Below are positions 63,916 to 64,000 of a DNA stretch of 64,000 bases, piece after piece (the first letter of the stretch is position 1; the number at the start of each line of letters is the position of its first letter). This DNA comes from Natrialba aegyptia DSM 13077. GTDB taxonomy: Archaea; Halobacteriota; Halobacteria; Halobacteriales; Natrialbaceae. Under the pieces are notes generated by a model. It was not told the origin of the DNA and searched no databases. It saw only the letters and a list, made by a program, of their open reading frames with translations. The stretch is from the NCBI RefSeq assembly GCF_000337535.1, contig NZ_AOIP01000032.1, positions 17,987 to 81,986 on the forward strand. Direction: 5' to 3'. Both the position numbers and the translations under genes were made by a program.

Positions 63916-64000
63916 TTACGAACTCGAGTCGACGTTCGCTCGCTCGCCGAGTCGGCGCGTTGCAGCATCGTGAACGCGTTCGAGCACGACGGGGTTGTCA
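63916..64000 (-). CDS. C-terminal fragment of a further gene
   Basis: The last 28 codons of a minus-strand frame end at the TAA at 63916 (NPVVLERVHDAATRRLGERA). The frame is open to the window edge. Composition is protein-like, but the family is not recognisable from so little. Confidence 0.45.
   Translation of the reverse strand, partial: DNPVVLERVHDAATRRLGERANVDSSS

Noticed and set aside
1..64000. CRISPR arrays, restriction-modification or toxin-antitoxin systems
   Set aside because: No spaced direct repeats of 24-37 bp and no recognisable cas, methyltransferase or toxin genes were seen.

Overview
The window is a GC-rich archaeal chromosome segment from a halophile of class Halobacteria. 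The evidence is the very acidic proteome, haloarchaea-specific families (HalOD1, Bat-type HTH, UPF0058, DUF555), archaeal information-processing genes (TFB, TFS, Topo VI, S8e, 20S proteasome) and AT-rich TATA boxes 25-30 nt before many start codons, as expected for leaderless transcripts. Several of the families are typical of Natrialbales, but that placement is inference.

Layout. 1-1.7 kb: end of a bactofilin-like gene, a Bat-type regulator and a HalOD1 protein. 1.8-9 kb: phosphate locus with PhoU, a formaldehyde dehydrogenase-like MDR enzyme, pstSCAB read leftward (PstS first), and a divergent AbrB-PhoU regulator. 9.1-11.6 kb: membrane protein, S8e, secreted PQQ-propeller lipoprotein. 11.8-14.5 kb: a looser, accessory-looking stretch with an alpha/beta hydrolase and an FAD oxidoreductase. 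14.6-18.5 kb: malic enzyme, PPAT, a one-cyclin-box TFB relative, a small zinc protein. 18.5-19.9 kb: tRNA-Leu(UAG), tRNA-like debris downstream of it, and an unknown coiled-coil gene whose start codon lies inside a perfect 11-bp inverted repeat. 20-21.6 kb: diadenylate cyclase DacZ with an MscS channel. 21.6-30.2 kb: nucleoside salvage and uptake (phosphorylase, cytidine deaminase, BMP lipoprotein, ATPase, two permeases, phosphohexomutase-family enzyme). 30.2-32.4 kb: a divergent proteasome beta-alpha pair behind an 18-bp perfect palindrome. 32.4-38.8 kb: HTH/zinc-ribbon regulator, MoaC with NAD(P)HX repair enzyme, phage-type protein, acylphosphatase, Ogg glycosylase, DUF555, and a membrane gene broken by an 11-bp duplication. 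39-43.7 kb: UPF0058, zinc ribbon protein, full TFB, an MBL-fold gene with an in-frame TGA, an atypical NRAMP transporter, a MazG-like enzyme. 43.7-48.2 kb: Topo VI A and B and an HTH regulator. 48.2-53.9 kb: M24 homologue lacking metal ligands, heme A synthase, Bat-type regulator, UDG-family protein, membrane J-protein. 54-57.5 kb: DNA polymerase IV, TFS, GHMP kinase, small unknown. 57.7-64 kb: IlvD, small Cys protein, FAD synthetase, JAMM protease, RecJ-like S1/OB/DHH protein, zinc ribbon, RHH-like protein, and the end of a further gene.

Most of the window is ordinary core haloarchaeal genome. The points that merit follow-up are the proteasome paralogue pair with its promoter palindrome and acidic proline-rich loop, the tRNA-Leu/coiled-coil locus with the start-codon hairpin, the AbrB-PhoU/pst divergent control region, two recently broken genes, and a general tendency for short tandem repeats to expand inside coding regions.
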